Of a stretch of 20,173 nt of DNA, positions 13,382-20,173 are shown piece after piece (the first letter of the stretch is position 1; every line of letters begins with the position of its first letter). The notes under the pieces are model-generated. The model had not been told where the DNA came from, searched no databases, and saw only the letters and a program-made list of their open reading frames with translations. The DNA comes from DATESZ01 sp035283845 (lineage in GTDB: Bacteria > Desulfobacterota > Syntrophia > Syntrophales > JACQWR01): NCBI GenBank assembly GCA_035283845.1, contig DATESZ010000057.1, positions 1-20,173 of the forward strand. Reading direction: 5' to 3'. The position numbers and the translations under genes are program-made.

Positions 13382-16234
13382 CTAATGACAAGATTTGCAG
13401 CTTTCGCTTTCATCGCCGCTCCAGGGCGCCAACGGCGTCAGATCGTAAGTCTGCATTTTCATGTGCGTTGTGGCCGCATCGGAGTCGTGACAGCCCATAC
13501 AGGCCAGGCGATTGGGGTTGGTCTTCCATGTCCCGCTCGTTGTGGCCGCCGGATGGCAGGATTCGCAGTTGCGGATATTCATGGGGTAGGTGATACGCCA
13601 GTTGCGACCAAAGGCAGCGGTCTCCTCGTGCCCCACCGTGATGGTCGGGTAGTTGAGGTTTGAACCATTGTGAACCGAGTGCACGCGATTCGAAAGAGAG
13701 CCTGCATATCTCAGTTGAGTAGTCGCATCCGGTTTTTCACCGGACAGGTAGTCGTGGCAGCCGCCGCACCGATCCACGGCCTTTTCGTCAAATATCTTGT
13801 TATGGCGCGGGAAGTCGAGTATGAAGCCGACACCGGCGCTGCTCCAGTGACAGGCTGTGCAGTTGCCGGCGACCGGCTTCTCTTCCGTCGCCGTCTTGAC
13901 TTGGAAGGTGGCTAGGGCAACGGATGGAGTCCTGTAGTCCACATAGGGCGGTTCAGCGGGATTGGCCGGTGCGGGTGCACGACCGCCATCGGCAAACTCC
14001 ACATGGATAATGTAGGTTCCGGCAACCAGGTCGTCAACAGGATCGAGGGTGTACTTGATATTTGCGGCCGAGAAAACAGCCTTGGGATTGGTGGCACTGG
14101 CAACTGTCATCTTGCGAAGCGAATCAGCTCCACCGGCGGTCTTCCAGGATGTTGTCGCCGGTGCCGTGTCTGCGGCGGCGAACATGCCGGCCACCGGCAT
14201 GGTGACAAGCTGAATGTTACGCTGAGCGTTCGTCTCGATGACTTCACCTATGTTATTCTTCTTGGAAACCCCGCGGCTGCGGATCGCCAGTTTACCGGCG
14301 TTGGAGTTACCGGCAAGGGCTTCGTCCACATAGGCGATTGCACGCTCTTTGAAGATGGCATTCGCATTAAGCCAGGCTGCAACCTCGGCAGCCGTGGCGG
14401 CCGCCGGGTTGGCAAAGAGGGCATTCAGGGCGGCGCCCGCCGCTGGCAGCGTAACGGTGATATCGCCGGTAATTAACTCATCGGCACCGTAACCCTCGTA
14501 GGCCTTTTCATTGTTATACATTAGCATCGGCATGCCGGAGTCCACCTTCACACGGAGACTGCCGCCGCCGGCGCTCAAATCCCATGGTCCGGCGTTGGCA
14601 CTGCGCACCGTCGCCCGTGCCGCGTAGGTCAAATTCACAACTTTTTCGGCGCGCGGCCCGACCACATAGACATTGGCCGCCGTGAACAGGCCGTCTCTGG
14701 CCACAGTGCAGGCCGTGCCTTCAGAACCCGCCCTGGGGATGCACCCTTCAGCAGTGGAGTCCTGAGCAATGGTGGTGTGATCAAGGGTAGCGCCAGTCGC
14801 TTTATCATTCAGCACGATGGTGACCACGGGTTTTTCACCATTGATGTAGTAGCCTCTCGCGGGTGTGTCGGTCGTCACAGTGATGTCGAACTCCTGAATA
14901 TTGCGGATATCCTTGGTCGACCATTTATGGGCATCGGCGACGGATTGACCGAAGGCGGCGCCCGTGTCGGGATGACAGACGAAGCAGGTATCATCGTTTG
15001 TCATAATGCGATTGGCAGGGGAATGGTTGGCGCCGGTCGCAAAATTGACATTGTCATGGCATGATCCGCAGGCCGTCCGGGAGGGTACGGTCTTCCAGTG
15101 GTCAACATCGGACAAGCTGCCCGCTGCTGCCTCGGTGTGGCAGGCCTGGCAATTAGCCAGCACCGCCGGGAAGGCGGCGCCTTCCCAGGATATGGCGCGG
15201 TTTCCATAGCCATAAAGGACATATTCACCGTTGTTGGCAGTTTCATCAACCACTGTATTGGGATTGTCATAATACTGCATGTCGGGACCGGCGACGCTGG
15301 CCAGTTCATTGCCGGCATGGATCTTGTGGATCATGACCGCCATTTCGATGCTGTTTCCGCTCTGGGCATCATTGCTGCCAGGGCTGTGGCAGGTGACGCA
15401 ACCTTCCACCGTGACGCGATCCCCGCCGTGTCCGGCGAATTCGGGACCATGGCACTTCTTGCATGTTGCGGTCTCAACGATGTTACGGGTCTCAGTAATG
15501 GTACCGCCGGCCGGTATGAAGTCTTTGTCGCTTTCACCGGTTGGGCCACTGTGTCCACCAGTGTAGATGCTCACGCGGTGGGTTAGGGTGCGATCATAGG
15601 TTATGGCGGTGCCATCGGGAAACTTGGCTGAGGCCAGGTTCGTTTTGAAGGTGTATGTGTAGCTCCCGCCGCCGTTGTTGACGAGCGTGCCATTCGTAGC
15701 ACCCGTGCCGCTGCTCTCGCGATAGGCCTGGTTGGCCTTCGTTCCGTTGGGCTTGGGGAAGGTGGAGCCGGAAACGGTTTCCTCACGCCAGATGTAGGAG
15801 ACCCACTTGTTGTAGCTTATGCCGCTCCCCTTGGGCACCAACTTGAAGATGCCGGCGCTGACGCTGGCAACCGTGGTGACCGGCGCGTTGGCGGAGTCTT
15901 TAACGGTGAAGCTGACTGTCGCCAAACCGGCCGCATCGGCAGTCACGCTGGTGATTGCAACATTCGCCATGGATTTGTTGCCGTTCGCAAATTCCCCGGT
16001 TTGCGACAGAACGGCCGCGCCATGTTTGTCTGCCACCAGGGCGGCGCCGCCTGCGGCTCCTGCGGGACCTATGGCGCCTGTGGGACCTGTGGCGCCTGTG
16101 GGACCCGTGGCGCCTGCTTGACCAGTGGCACCAGGAGCGCCGGGATCACCATCATCTCCGCTGCACCCGGCAAGGGCGAGCGTTAACAATAAGACCGCCG
16201 TTGTCATCTGTAGAAACATTGTCAACCTTTTCAT
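13382..16234 (-). CDS. OmcA/MtrC-family decahaem outer-membrane c-type cytochrome with collagen-like stalk
   Basis: This 950-residue lipoprotein starts with a signal peptide ending in the lipobox LAGC (Cys24). Thirteen Gly-X-Y triplets follow (residues 26-64; GDP, GAP, GAT, GPT). It has exactly ten CxxCH haem motifs in two clusters: residues 258, 279, 362, 389, 417 and 792, 823, 890, 912, 946. This fits the OmcA/MtrC plan of beta domain, five haems, beta domain, five haems. The middle beta domain has the only two other cysteines, Cys498 and Cys509. The last haem motif, CKSCH, is the very C-terminus. Such proteins pass electrons from a trans-membrane conduit to minerals, flavins or partner cells. 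The ATG at 16234 has an excellent AAGGAGGA site (16239-16246). A PPIase lipoprotein gene follows; no MtrB-type porin or MtrA-type cytochrome is in view. Confidence 0.93.
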   Translation of the reverse strand: MKRLTMFLQMTTAVLLLTLALAGCSGDDGDPGAPGATGQAGATGPTGATGPTGAIGPAGAAGGAALVADKHGAAVLSQTGEFANGNKSMANVAITSVTADAAGLATVSFTVKDSANAPVTTVASVSAGIFKLVPKGSGISYNKWVSYIWREETVSGSTFPKPNGTKANQAYRESSGTGATNGTLVNNGGGSYTYTFKTNLASAKFPDGTAITYDRTLTHRVSIYTGGHSGPTGESDKDFIPAGGTITETRNIVETATCKKCHGPEFAGHGGDRVTVEGCVTCHSPGSNDAQSGNSIEMAVMIHKIHAGNELASVAGPDMQYYDNPNTVVDETANNGEYVLYGYGNRAISWEGAAFPAVLANCQACHTEAAAGSLSDVDHWKTVPSRTACGSCHDNVNFATGANHSPANRIMTNDDTCFVCHPDTGAAFGQSVADAHKWSTKDIRNIQEFDITVTTDTPARGYYINGEKPVVTIVLNDKATGATLDHTTIAQDSTAEGCIPRAGSEGTACTVARDGLFTAANVYVVGPRAEKVVNLTYAARATVRSANAGPWDLSAGGGSLRVKVDSGMPMLMYNNEKAYEGYGADELITGDITVTLPAAGAALNALFANPAAATAAEVAAWLNANAIFKERAIAYVDEALAGNSNAGKLAIRSRGVSKKNNIGEVIETNAQRNIQLVTMPVAGMFAAADTAPATTSWKTAGGADSLRKMTVASATNPKAVFSAANIKYTLDPVDDLVAGTYIIHVEFADGGRAPAPANPAEPPYVDYRTPSVALATFQVKTATEEKPVAGNCTACHWSSAGVGFILDFPRHNKIFDEKAVDRCGGCHDYLSGEKPDATTQLRYAGSLSNRVHSVHNGSNLNYPTITVGHEETAAFGRNWRITYPMNIRNCESCHPAATTSGTWKTNPNRLACMGCHDSDAATTHMKMQTYDLTPLAPWSGDESESCKSCH
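16064..16117 (-). repeat. Three tandem 18-bp units coding the collagen-like stalk
   Basis: Units at 16064-16081, 16082-16099 and 16100-16117 (GGGACCTGTGGCGCCTGT on the + strand) differ at only one or two positions. Each codes two Gly-X-Y triplets of the cytochrome stalk. Because 18 is a multiple of three, gain or loss of a unit would lengthen or shorten the stalk without breaking the frame. Confidence 0.8.
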
Positions 16235-16314
16235 TTTGTCCTCCTTTGCTTGGCCAACGTTTAATCTTGAGATCCTTCGATCACTCCTCGAGACCTTTGA
16301 AAAACTCGCTTCCG

Positions 16315-16395
16315 GTCATTGCGAGGCGTGTGCTCCGTGGCAATCTCTTTGATAATCAATCGCTTATGAGATTGCTTCACTTCGTTCGCAATGAC
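16315..16395. repeat. Dispersed inverted repeat (GTCATTGCGAGG type)
   Basis: The arms are GTCATTGCGAGG...GCAATCTC (16315-16347) and GAGATTGCTTCAC...GCAATGAC (16368-16395). This resembles a widespread small non-coding repeat of proteobacterial genomes whose translation gives spurious proteins containing VIANEVKQS. It lies about 80-160 bases upstream of the cytochrome start. Confidence 0.65.
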
Positions 16396-16678
16396 AAATT
16401 GGACGCTTCTTAAATGTCGCTCCTCACCTCCAGCCATAAAAACACTCCCGCTGTTTTCGATCTGTGAGTAGACAGCAATGAATATACCAAAGTCTTTCAG
16501 GGAAGACTTCCGAACCAGTATTGATGGAGAGTCGAGAAACCATCCCGGAGCCGTTTGAGATGCAGCGACTGGGCAGGGGCTACTGGCCTTGGTTTGACAA
16601 ACCGGCGGCGGAAGGTAATCTGTCCCCCGGGGGGGTGCCTTCAGCTATTCCCCCACAGTCCAGAAAATGCGCTAACCT

Positions 16679-16732
16679 CGCTTTACTGCGAGAAATCCCC
16701 CATTTTAGTGCGGAATTTCACGCAGTAAAGCG
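16679..16732. repeat. 12-bp perfect inverted repeat upstream of the sigma-54 promoter
   Basis: CGCTTTACTGCG (16679-16690) and CGCAGTAAAGCG (16721-16732) are perfect complements around a 30-base loop, which adds five more pairs (GAAAT/ATTTC) after one mismatch. The outer edge lies about 130-190 bases upstream of the -24 box. It may be a transcription terminator-like fold, a repeat, or paired half-sites for an activator. Confidence 0.55.
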
Positions 16733-16805
16733 CCTATGGGTCGGCATTCCATGAGAAAGAGGAAAGGGCAAACAGGGCCTGAAAAAAAGCGGCCTGTGTC
16801 CCCCA

Positions 16806-16822
16806 AGAGACGCCGAGTCTCT
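16806..16822. promoter_or_regulatory. Candidate activator-binding palindrome
   Basis: AGAGAC-GCCGA-GTCTCT is a 17-base perfect palindrome with a 5-base spacer, centred about 50 bases upstream of the -24 box and so near -76 from the expected start. Size and position suit an NtrC-type enhancer site, but only one copy is seen and binding is conjecture. Confidence 0.3.
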
Positions 16823-16864
16823 GATTTTACTTGGATAGAGTTGGATGTCTTATTAAACCGTTCA

Positions 16865-16879
16865 TGGCACAGTATTTGC
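16865..16879 (+). promoter_or_regulatory. Sigma-54 promoter for the receiver-protein gene
   Basis: TGGCAC (16865-16870), five bases AGTAT, then TTGC (16876-16879) match the -24/-12 consensus TGGCAC-N5-TTGC exactly, with GG and GC ten bases apart. The expected start is near 16890, about 70-90 bases before the gene. A sigma-54 activator is encoded 0.5 kb downstream on the opposite strand. Confidence 0.82.
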
Positions 16880-16962
16880 GCATGCCAGGGGCAAGCCTTT
16901 TCAAAGCCCTACCGGTTGGGATGGTAAGGAGCTGTGGGAGGAGTGAGACGTAACTCGGAATC

Positions 16963-17346
16963 ATGGGAATGGGAGAAATGAATAAAATTCTTCTTGTTGA
17001 CGATGAAAGATTCTTCCTACAGGTGTTGAGTAGAGCCCTGCAAAGCCCCTCCACAGAGGTAAAGACGGTTGAAACGGGCAGGGCGGCCTTGCACGAAGTG
17101 GCTGCCGACTCTTATCATCTCTGTTTCCTGGACATTTGTCTCCCCGACATTGACGGGATAGAGATACTGAAACAGATCGCTGAATTATCCCCCAAGACAA
17201 AAGTGATCATGATGACGGCGGGAGAAATCACCGGCAACATGGAGCAAATAATTGAAAAGCATGCCTATATGTATTTCACCAAGCCCTTCGATCTTTTGCA
17301 GTTGCGCATGCTGACCAAAAACATCTGCGAGGAAGCCGCTGCCTGA
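16963..17346 (+). CDS. Single-domain response regulator (CheY-like receiver)
   Basis: The 127-residue protein is only a receiver domain. It has the acidic pair Asp13-Asp14 (LLVDDE), phospho-acceptor Asp57 (FLDICLPDIDG), Thr85 (MMTAGE) and Lys107 (FTKPFD), so phosphorylation should be possible. There is no output domain; such proteins act through protein contacts, as phosphate sinks or as relay intermediates. ATGs at 16963, 16969 and 16978 are in frame. The last gives the canonical MNKILLVDDE, but its GGGAG is rather close, so the start is uncertain by five residues. A near-consensus sigma-54 promoter precedes it, and the NtrC-type activator gene converges on its 3' end. Control by that activator is inferred. 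Confidence 0.87.
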   Translation: MGMGEMNKILLVDDERFFLQVLSRALQSPSTEVKTVETGRAALHEVAADSYHLCFLDICLPDIDGIEILKQIAELSPKTKVIMMTAGEITGNMEQIIEKHAYMYFTKPFDLLQLRMLTKNICEEAAA

Positions 17347-17436
17347 ACATGCCCGTAAAAATAGAGGAATTGAGAAGGCTTTCCAGCGGGAATGATTGCT
17401 TTGCTTTCCCTGGTAAGTCGGGGTTATGAGAATGCT

Positions 17437-18798
17437 TTAGATGTCGAGTTTCTGCATGCGGTAGCGCAGCGAATCGCGGCTGATGCCTAATAATCTGGCA
17501 GACCTGGTTTGGTTGCCCGCGGTCATTTTTAAGGCTTCCCTAACCAGAGATTCTTCTAACTTTTCCAGCGAGATTCCTTCCGGAGGGATGATGGGACCGG
17601 TGGTGCGCTGCTCCTGCTTCCCTCCTACTATCTCCATTGGCAGATGTTCTAGTAGAAGAGTGTCTCCCTCACCCAAAATCATTGCTCTTTCGATGACATT
17701 CCTTAACTCCCGGACATTTCCCGGCCAATCGTAGGCCATAAAATAATGTTCCACCTTTTCCGACATCTTTCGGACCGTCTTGTGAAAATCCAGGTTATAT
17801 TTATCAATGAAATGTTTCGCCAGGGGCAGAATATCGTCTCGCCTCTCCCTGAGTGAGGGTATGTGGAGGGCAACAATATTAATCCGATAAAAAAGGTCTT
17901 CCCTGAATCTACCCTCAGCCATCAATTTCCTCAGATCTTTATTTGTGGCGGCGATGATCCTGACGTCTGCCTGTCGATCCTTTATACCGCCCACGCGTCG
18001 ATAAGTTTTTTGTTCGATCAGCCGAAGAACTTTTGCCTGCAGGGACGGGCCCATATCGCCTATCTCGTCTAAAAACAGCGCTCCCCCATCGGCCACCTCC
18101 AGGAGCCCCTTCTTTGTCTCTTTGGCATCTGTATAGGCCCCTTTTTCGTGGCCGCAAAGCTCATTTTCAAGCAGTTGCTCAGCAACTCCCGGGCAGTTCA
18201 GCGTAATAAAAGGCATGTTGCTCCGCTTGCTCAAGTCATGGACGGCCTGAGCGATCATTTCTTTACCTGTTCCGCTCTCCCCTTGAATCAGGACCGTGGC
18301 CGCATCCGTGTTAGCCACTTTCTCCGTCATCTCAAGGATTCTCCTCATCTCCTGGCTTGTCCAGATTATATTTCCGAAACTCGAACGGCCTTTCCGTTCC
18401 TGCCGGAGATGCCTCACTTCCCCCTTTAGCCGGTGCATCTCCAGTGCCTTTTCTATGGACAAGCGGACTTTATTGAAATCGAAAGGTTTGGCGATATAGT
18501 CGAAGGCGCCCAATTTTATTGACCTTACTACAGAGTCTACGTCCTCAAAAACGGTGATCATGATCGGGATAACGCTTTGATCTATCTGGAGTGCTTTTTC
18601 GAGAACCTCAAAGCCGTCCATTCCCGGGAGATGAATGTCTATGAGCGCAAGGTCAGGCGCCTCCTCACGGATTTTTTGCAGGGCCTCCTCGCCCGTTGCC
18701 GCCAGGATCACACCATAGCCATCCTTTTCCAGACTCTTCTGGAGTGTCCGACGGATGAGGTTTTCATCATCAACAACGAGGATTCTTTTCCCGCTCAT
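17437..18798 (-). CDS. NtrC-family sigma-54-dependent response regulator
   Basis: At 453 residues it has the classic three-domain layout. The receiver has Asp54 (ALIDIHLPGMDG) and Lys104. The AAA+ domain has Walker A GESGTGKE (173-180), Walker B LFLDEIGDM (Asp244, Glu245) and the arginine-finger region FREDLFYRIN. A Fis-type helix-turn-helix lies at about 411-450 (TRSARLLGISRDSLRYRMQKL). It would bind enhancer DNA and remodel RNA polymerase-sigma-54 when phosphorylated. The sigma-54 contact loop, usually GAFTGA, reads GAYTDA (220-225). The ATG at 18798 has a GGAG site 9 bases upstream. The nearest kinase on the same strand is the haem-motif kinase about 5.3 kb away. Likely targets are the sigma-54 promoter at 16865 and perhaps the cytochrome region. 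Confidence 0.95.
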   Translation of the reverse strand: MSGKRILVVDDENLIRRTLQKSLEKDGYGVILAATGEEALQKIREEAPDLALIDIHLPGMDGFEVLEKALQIDQSVIPIMITVFEDVDSVVRSIKLGAFDYIAKPFDFNKVRLSIEKALEMHRLKGEVRHLRQERKGRSSFGNIIWTSQEMRRILEMTEKVANTDAATVLIQGESGTGKEMIAQAVHDLSKRSNMPFITLNCPGVAEQLLENELCGHEKGAYTDAKETKKGLLEVADGGALFLDEIGDMGPSLQAKVLRLIEQKTYRRVGGIKDRQADVRIIAATNKDLRKLMAEGRFREDLFYRINIVALHIPSLRERRDDILPLAKHFIDKYNLDFHKTVRKMSEKVEHYFMAYDWPGNVRELRNVIERAMILGEGDTLLLEHLPMEIVGGKQEQRTTGPIIPPEGISLEKLEESLVREALKMTAGNQTRSARLLGISRDSLRYRMQKLDI

Positions 18799-18913
18799 GC
18801 TGCTACTCCAGTTGTTTGTTCATATTATCGAGGTTAGTGAATTAGTAAGTATTCTCTGCGTTTTCCGGCAATGAATAGTTTCGTAAACTTACTTATCACA
18901 TTTATCGGGATTA

Positions 18914-18942
18914 GGAATAGGCATTTTCTCCCTGTATGTCAA
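18914..18942 (-). promoter_or_regulatory. Weak candidate sigma-70 promoter for the NtrC-type regulator
   Basis: On the - strand TTGACA (18942-18937) is followed after 17 bases by TATTCC (18919-18914), a poor -10. It would leave a leader of about 110 bases before the ATG at 18798. Confidence 0.3.
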
Positions 18943-19048
18943 TTTTAAGCCACTCGGGCTCATGCGGATCGTTCCAATTCTTTCCTCACAGCCATCCCCT
19001 GGAAGCATACGGGTTTTAACGCCTTCTGCGGCAACCGCCTTTTTCCCC

Positions 19049-19078
19049 TTGACATACAAGATTACCATGTCCTATGCT
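19049..19078 (+). promoter_or_regulatory. Candidate sigma-70 promoter for the surface carbohydrate gene
   Basis: TTGACA (19049-19054), an 18-base spacer, and TATGCT (19073-19078) form a plausible promoter about 170 bases upstream of the ATG at 19248. Confidence 0.4.
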
Positions 19079-19247
19079 AAAACCGTTAAAAAGCAATGCC
19101 TTATCAATTTGGCAGTTTTAACTGGACAAATCAATCTTATTGGCCTAATCGTGAGATTGGCGCTATTTCCGCCGATGATCAACTTTTTAATGCATTTGCC
19201 AAGTGCTGGGAGACATTGGCAGTTACCAGGGATTAAAAAGATCGGTT

Positions 19248-20173
19248 ATGACTATTTCACCTTCAACCCTTATTATTCCGGTAGAGACGCAAGTCCGGGA
19301 GTTGGACGCCAAACTTCTCCTGGGTTGTATTGCCGTTGAGAGCGGTTTTCCTGTCATCATAGGCTCACGGGCGTTTCTACATTTCCGGGTAGAATCGATT
19401 CCGAGGGGCGTTTATCTTGCCAAGAGCATGCGTTCATTAAGCATTCCTGTGTTTGCCATCCTGCGCAAGCTTGGTCATGAAATCGTTGCGTGGGAGGAGG
19501 AAGCCCTGCTGCGCGAACCGGACCTTGAATATTACCGGCGGCGCCTGTCACCGATAACCATGCGGCAAGTCTCCCGCCTGATTGCGTGGGGACCTGATGA
19601 CGCGAACGCCTTTCGCAATTATCCAGGCTATCACGGCGCGGAAATCCATATTACCGGAAATCCCCGCGGTGACTTGATGCGGCCGGAACTTCGTGAGTTT
19701 TACCGGGCAGACGCAGATGCGATTCGTGAACGGTTTGGAGACTTCGTGCTGGTCAACACAAACTTTGCCGAGGTGAACCATTTTTATCCGAAACTCAATG
19801 AACTTAAAAATGCAATGGCAAAAGATGGCACCGATGAGGCGAATCGATTTGATATCGGTAAGGGCCGGCATAAACTCGCCCTTTTTAATCACTTTCAGGA
19901 GATGCTCCCATTACTGTGTGAGTCGCTGGGCAGCTCTAACGTAGTTGTCCGGCCTCACCCGACTGAGAACCCAGGCATATGGCAAGCCATAGCTGCACGG
20001 TGCCGCAATCTGCATGTGGCAAGCGACGGGAACATCATCCCCTGGCTGATGGCGACACAGGCACTGATTGCTAATGGTTGTACGACCCAAGTGGAGGCTG
20101 CGGTGCTCGGCACGCCGACTGTAAACTACCAGCCAGTGAAATCAGAGATGTTCGATTTTGAATTGCCTGGTTT
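19248..20173 (+). CDS. Surface carbohydrate biosynthesis protein, N-terminal part
   Basis: The frame is open from an ATG at 19248 to the window end, 308 codons with no stop, so the gene continues to the right. Near the N-terminus are LIIPVETQVRELDAKLLLG, then IAVESGFPVIIGSRAFLH and IPRGVYLAKS, a pattern of proteins annotated as surface carbohydrate or polysaccharide biosynthesis. Later come WGPDDANAF, ITGNPRGDLMRPEL, FVLVNTNFAEVNH, VVVRPHPTENP and ANGCTTQVEAAVLGTPTVNY. The last two resemble the donor-binding half of GT-B glycosyltransferase or CDP-glycerol transferase folds. The enzymatic reaction is not known to me. The ribosome site is weak (AGGGA about 14 bases upstream). It is probably the first gene of a polysaccharide or lipopolysaccharide locus lying to the right, transcribed away from the sigma-54 activator. 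Confidence 0.78.
   Translation, partial: MTISPSTLIIPVETQVRELDAKLLLGCIAVESGFPVIIGSRAFLHFRVESIPRGVYLAKSMRSLSIPVFAILRKLGHEIVAWEEEALLREPDLEYYRRRLSPITMRQVSRLIAWGPDDANAFRNYPGYHGAEIHITGNPRGDLMRPELREFYRADADAIRERFGDFVLVNTNFAEVNHFYPKLNELKNAMAKDGTDEANRFDIGKGRHKLALFNHFQEMLPLLCESLGSSNVVVRPHPTENPGIWQAIAARCRNLHVASDGNIIPWLMATQALIANGCTTQVEAAVLGTPTVNYQPVKSEMFDFELPG

Larger units (their letters stand above)
16396..16862. other. Divergent intergenic region, cytochrome to receiver gene
   Basis: No credible gene is present. It contains a small inverted repeat AAGTCTT/AAGACTT (16490-16509), the 12-bp inverted repeat at 16679-16732, the palindrome at 16806-16822, and ends at the sigma-54 promoter. No clear promoter for the cytochrome on the - strand was found by eye. 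Confidence 0.5.
18799..19247. other. Divergent intergenic region, sigma-54 activator to surface-sugar gene
   Basis: These 449 AT-rich bases hold no convincing gene. Each direction has a promoter-like TTGACA box, at 18937-18942 (-) and 19049-19054 (+). A small inverted repeat CAATCT/AGATTG lies near 19130-19160. No riboswitch or tRNA was recognised. Confidence 0.5.

Noticed and set aside
16125..16413. Small frames over the repeat upstream of the cytochrome
   Set aside because: They come from the dispersed GTCATTGCGAGG repeat, a known source of spurious proteins.
16235..16962. Cyclic-di-GMP (GEMM) riboswitch upstream of the cytochrome or receiver gene
   Set aside because: These are common before cytochrome genes in Geobacter, so I looked for the conserved core on both strands and did not find it.
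19155..19175. Second sigma-54-like site (GG-N10-GC) before the surface carbohydrate gene
   Set aside because: Only the GG/GC spacing matches; the TGGCAC and TTGC context is absent.
18962..19339. 125-residue + strand frame upstream of the surface carbohydrate gene
   Set aside because: It overlaps the start of that gene in another frame, spans the promoter-like boxes and has no motif.

Overview
The window looks like a chromosomal segment of an anaerobic deltaproteobacterium (Desulfobacterota, perhaps Syntrophales-like or Geobacter-like). This is inferred from gene content: an OmcA/MtrC-type decahaem outer-membrane cytochrome, a sigma-54 two-component system, a PflX-type radical SAM protein, and scattered hairpin repeats of a kind common in such genomes. 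No ribosomal RNA or other strong taxonomic marker is present, so the placement is tentative.

Bases 1-6400 are mostly housekeeping. On the + strand lie the 3' end of cutA, an ABC transporter ATPase gene broken by two in-frame stops, a long-chain polyprenyl diphosphate synthase, an MscS-type channel and a class I fructose-1,6-bisphosphatase. Converging on these from the - strand is a proA-nadD operon with a 4-base overlap. A 17-bp perfect inverted repeat separates fbp from nadD. Bases 6400-9900 (+) carry a patatin-like lipase coupled to a PflX-like radical SAM protein, then a secreted protein of unknown function.

At 10039-10208 is an initiator tRNA with a textbook sigma-70 promoter and a rho-independent terminator. 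Directly against its 3' end lies the C-terminal remnant of a tyrosine recombinase whose catalytic tyrosine codon is now TAG. Next come unassigned sequence and a 29-residue tail of a receiver domain just downstream of a histidine kinase. This looks like the scar of an integrated element and a deletion.

Bases 10647-18798 are the most interesting part. They hold a membrane histidine kinase with a c-type haem motif (CxxCH) in its periplasmic sensor, a parvulin-like lipoprotein, a 950-residue decahaem lipoprotein cytochrome on a collagen-like stalk, a single-domain receiver protein behind a near-consensus sigma-54 promoter, and an NtrC-family sigma-54 activator. I infer a redox- or haem-responsive circuit controlling surface electron transfer. 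The links between kinase, regulator and cytochrome rest on proximity only, and no outer-membrane porin or periplasmic MtrA-like partner is present here. The right edge begins a surface carbohydrate biosynthesis gene that runs off the window.
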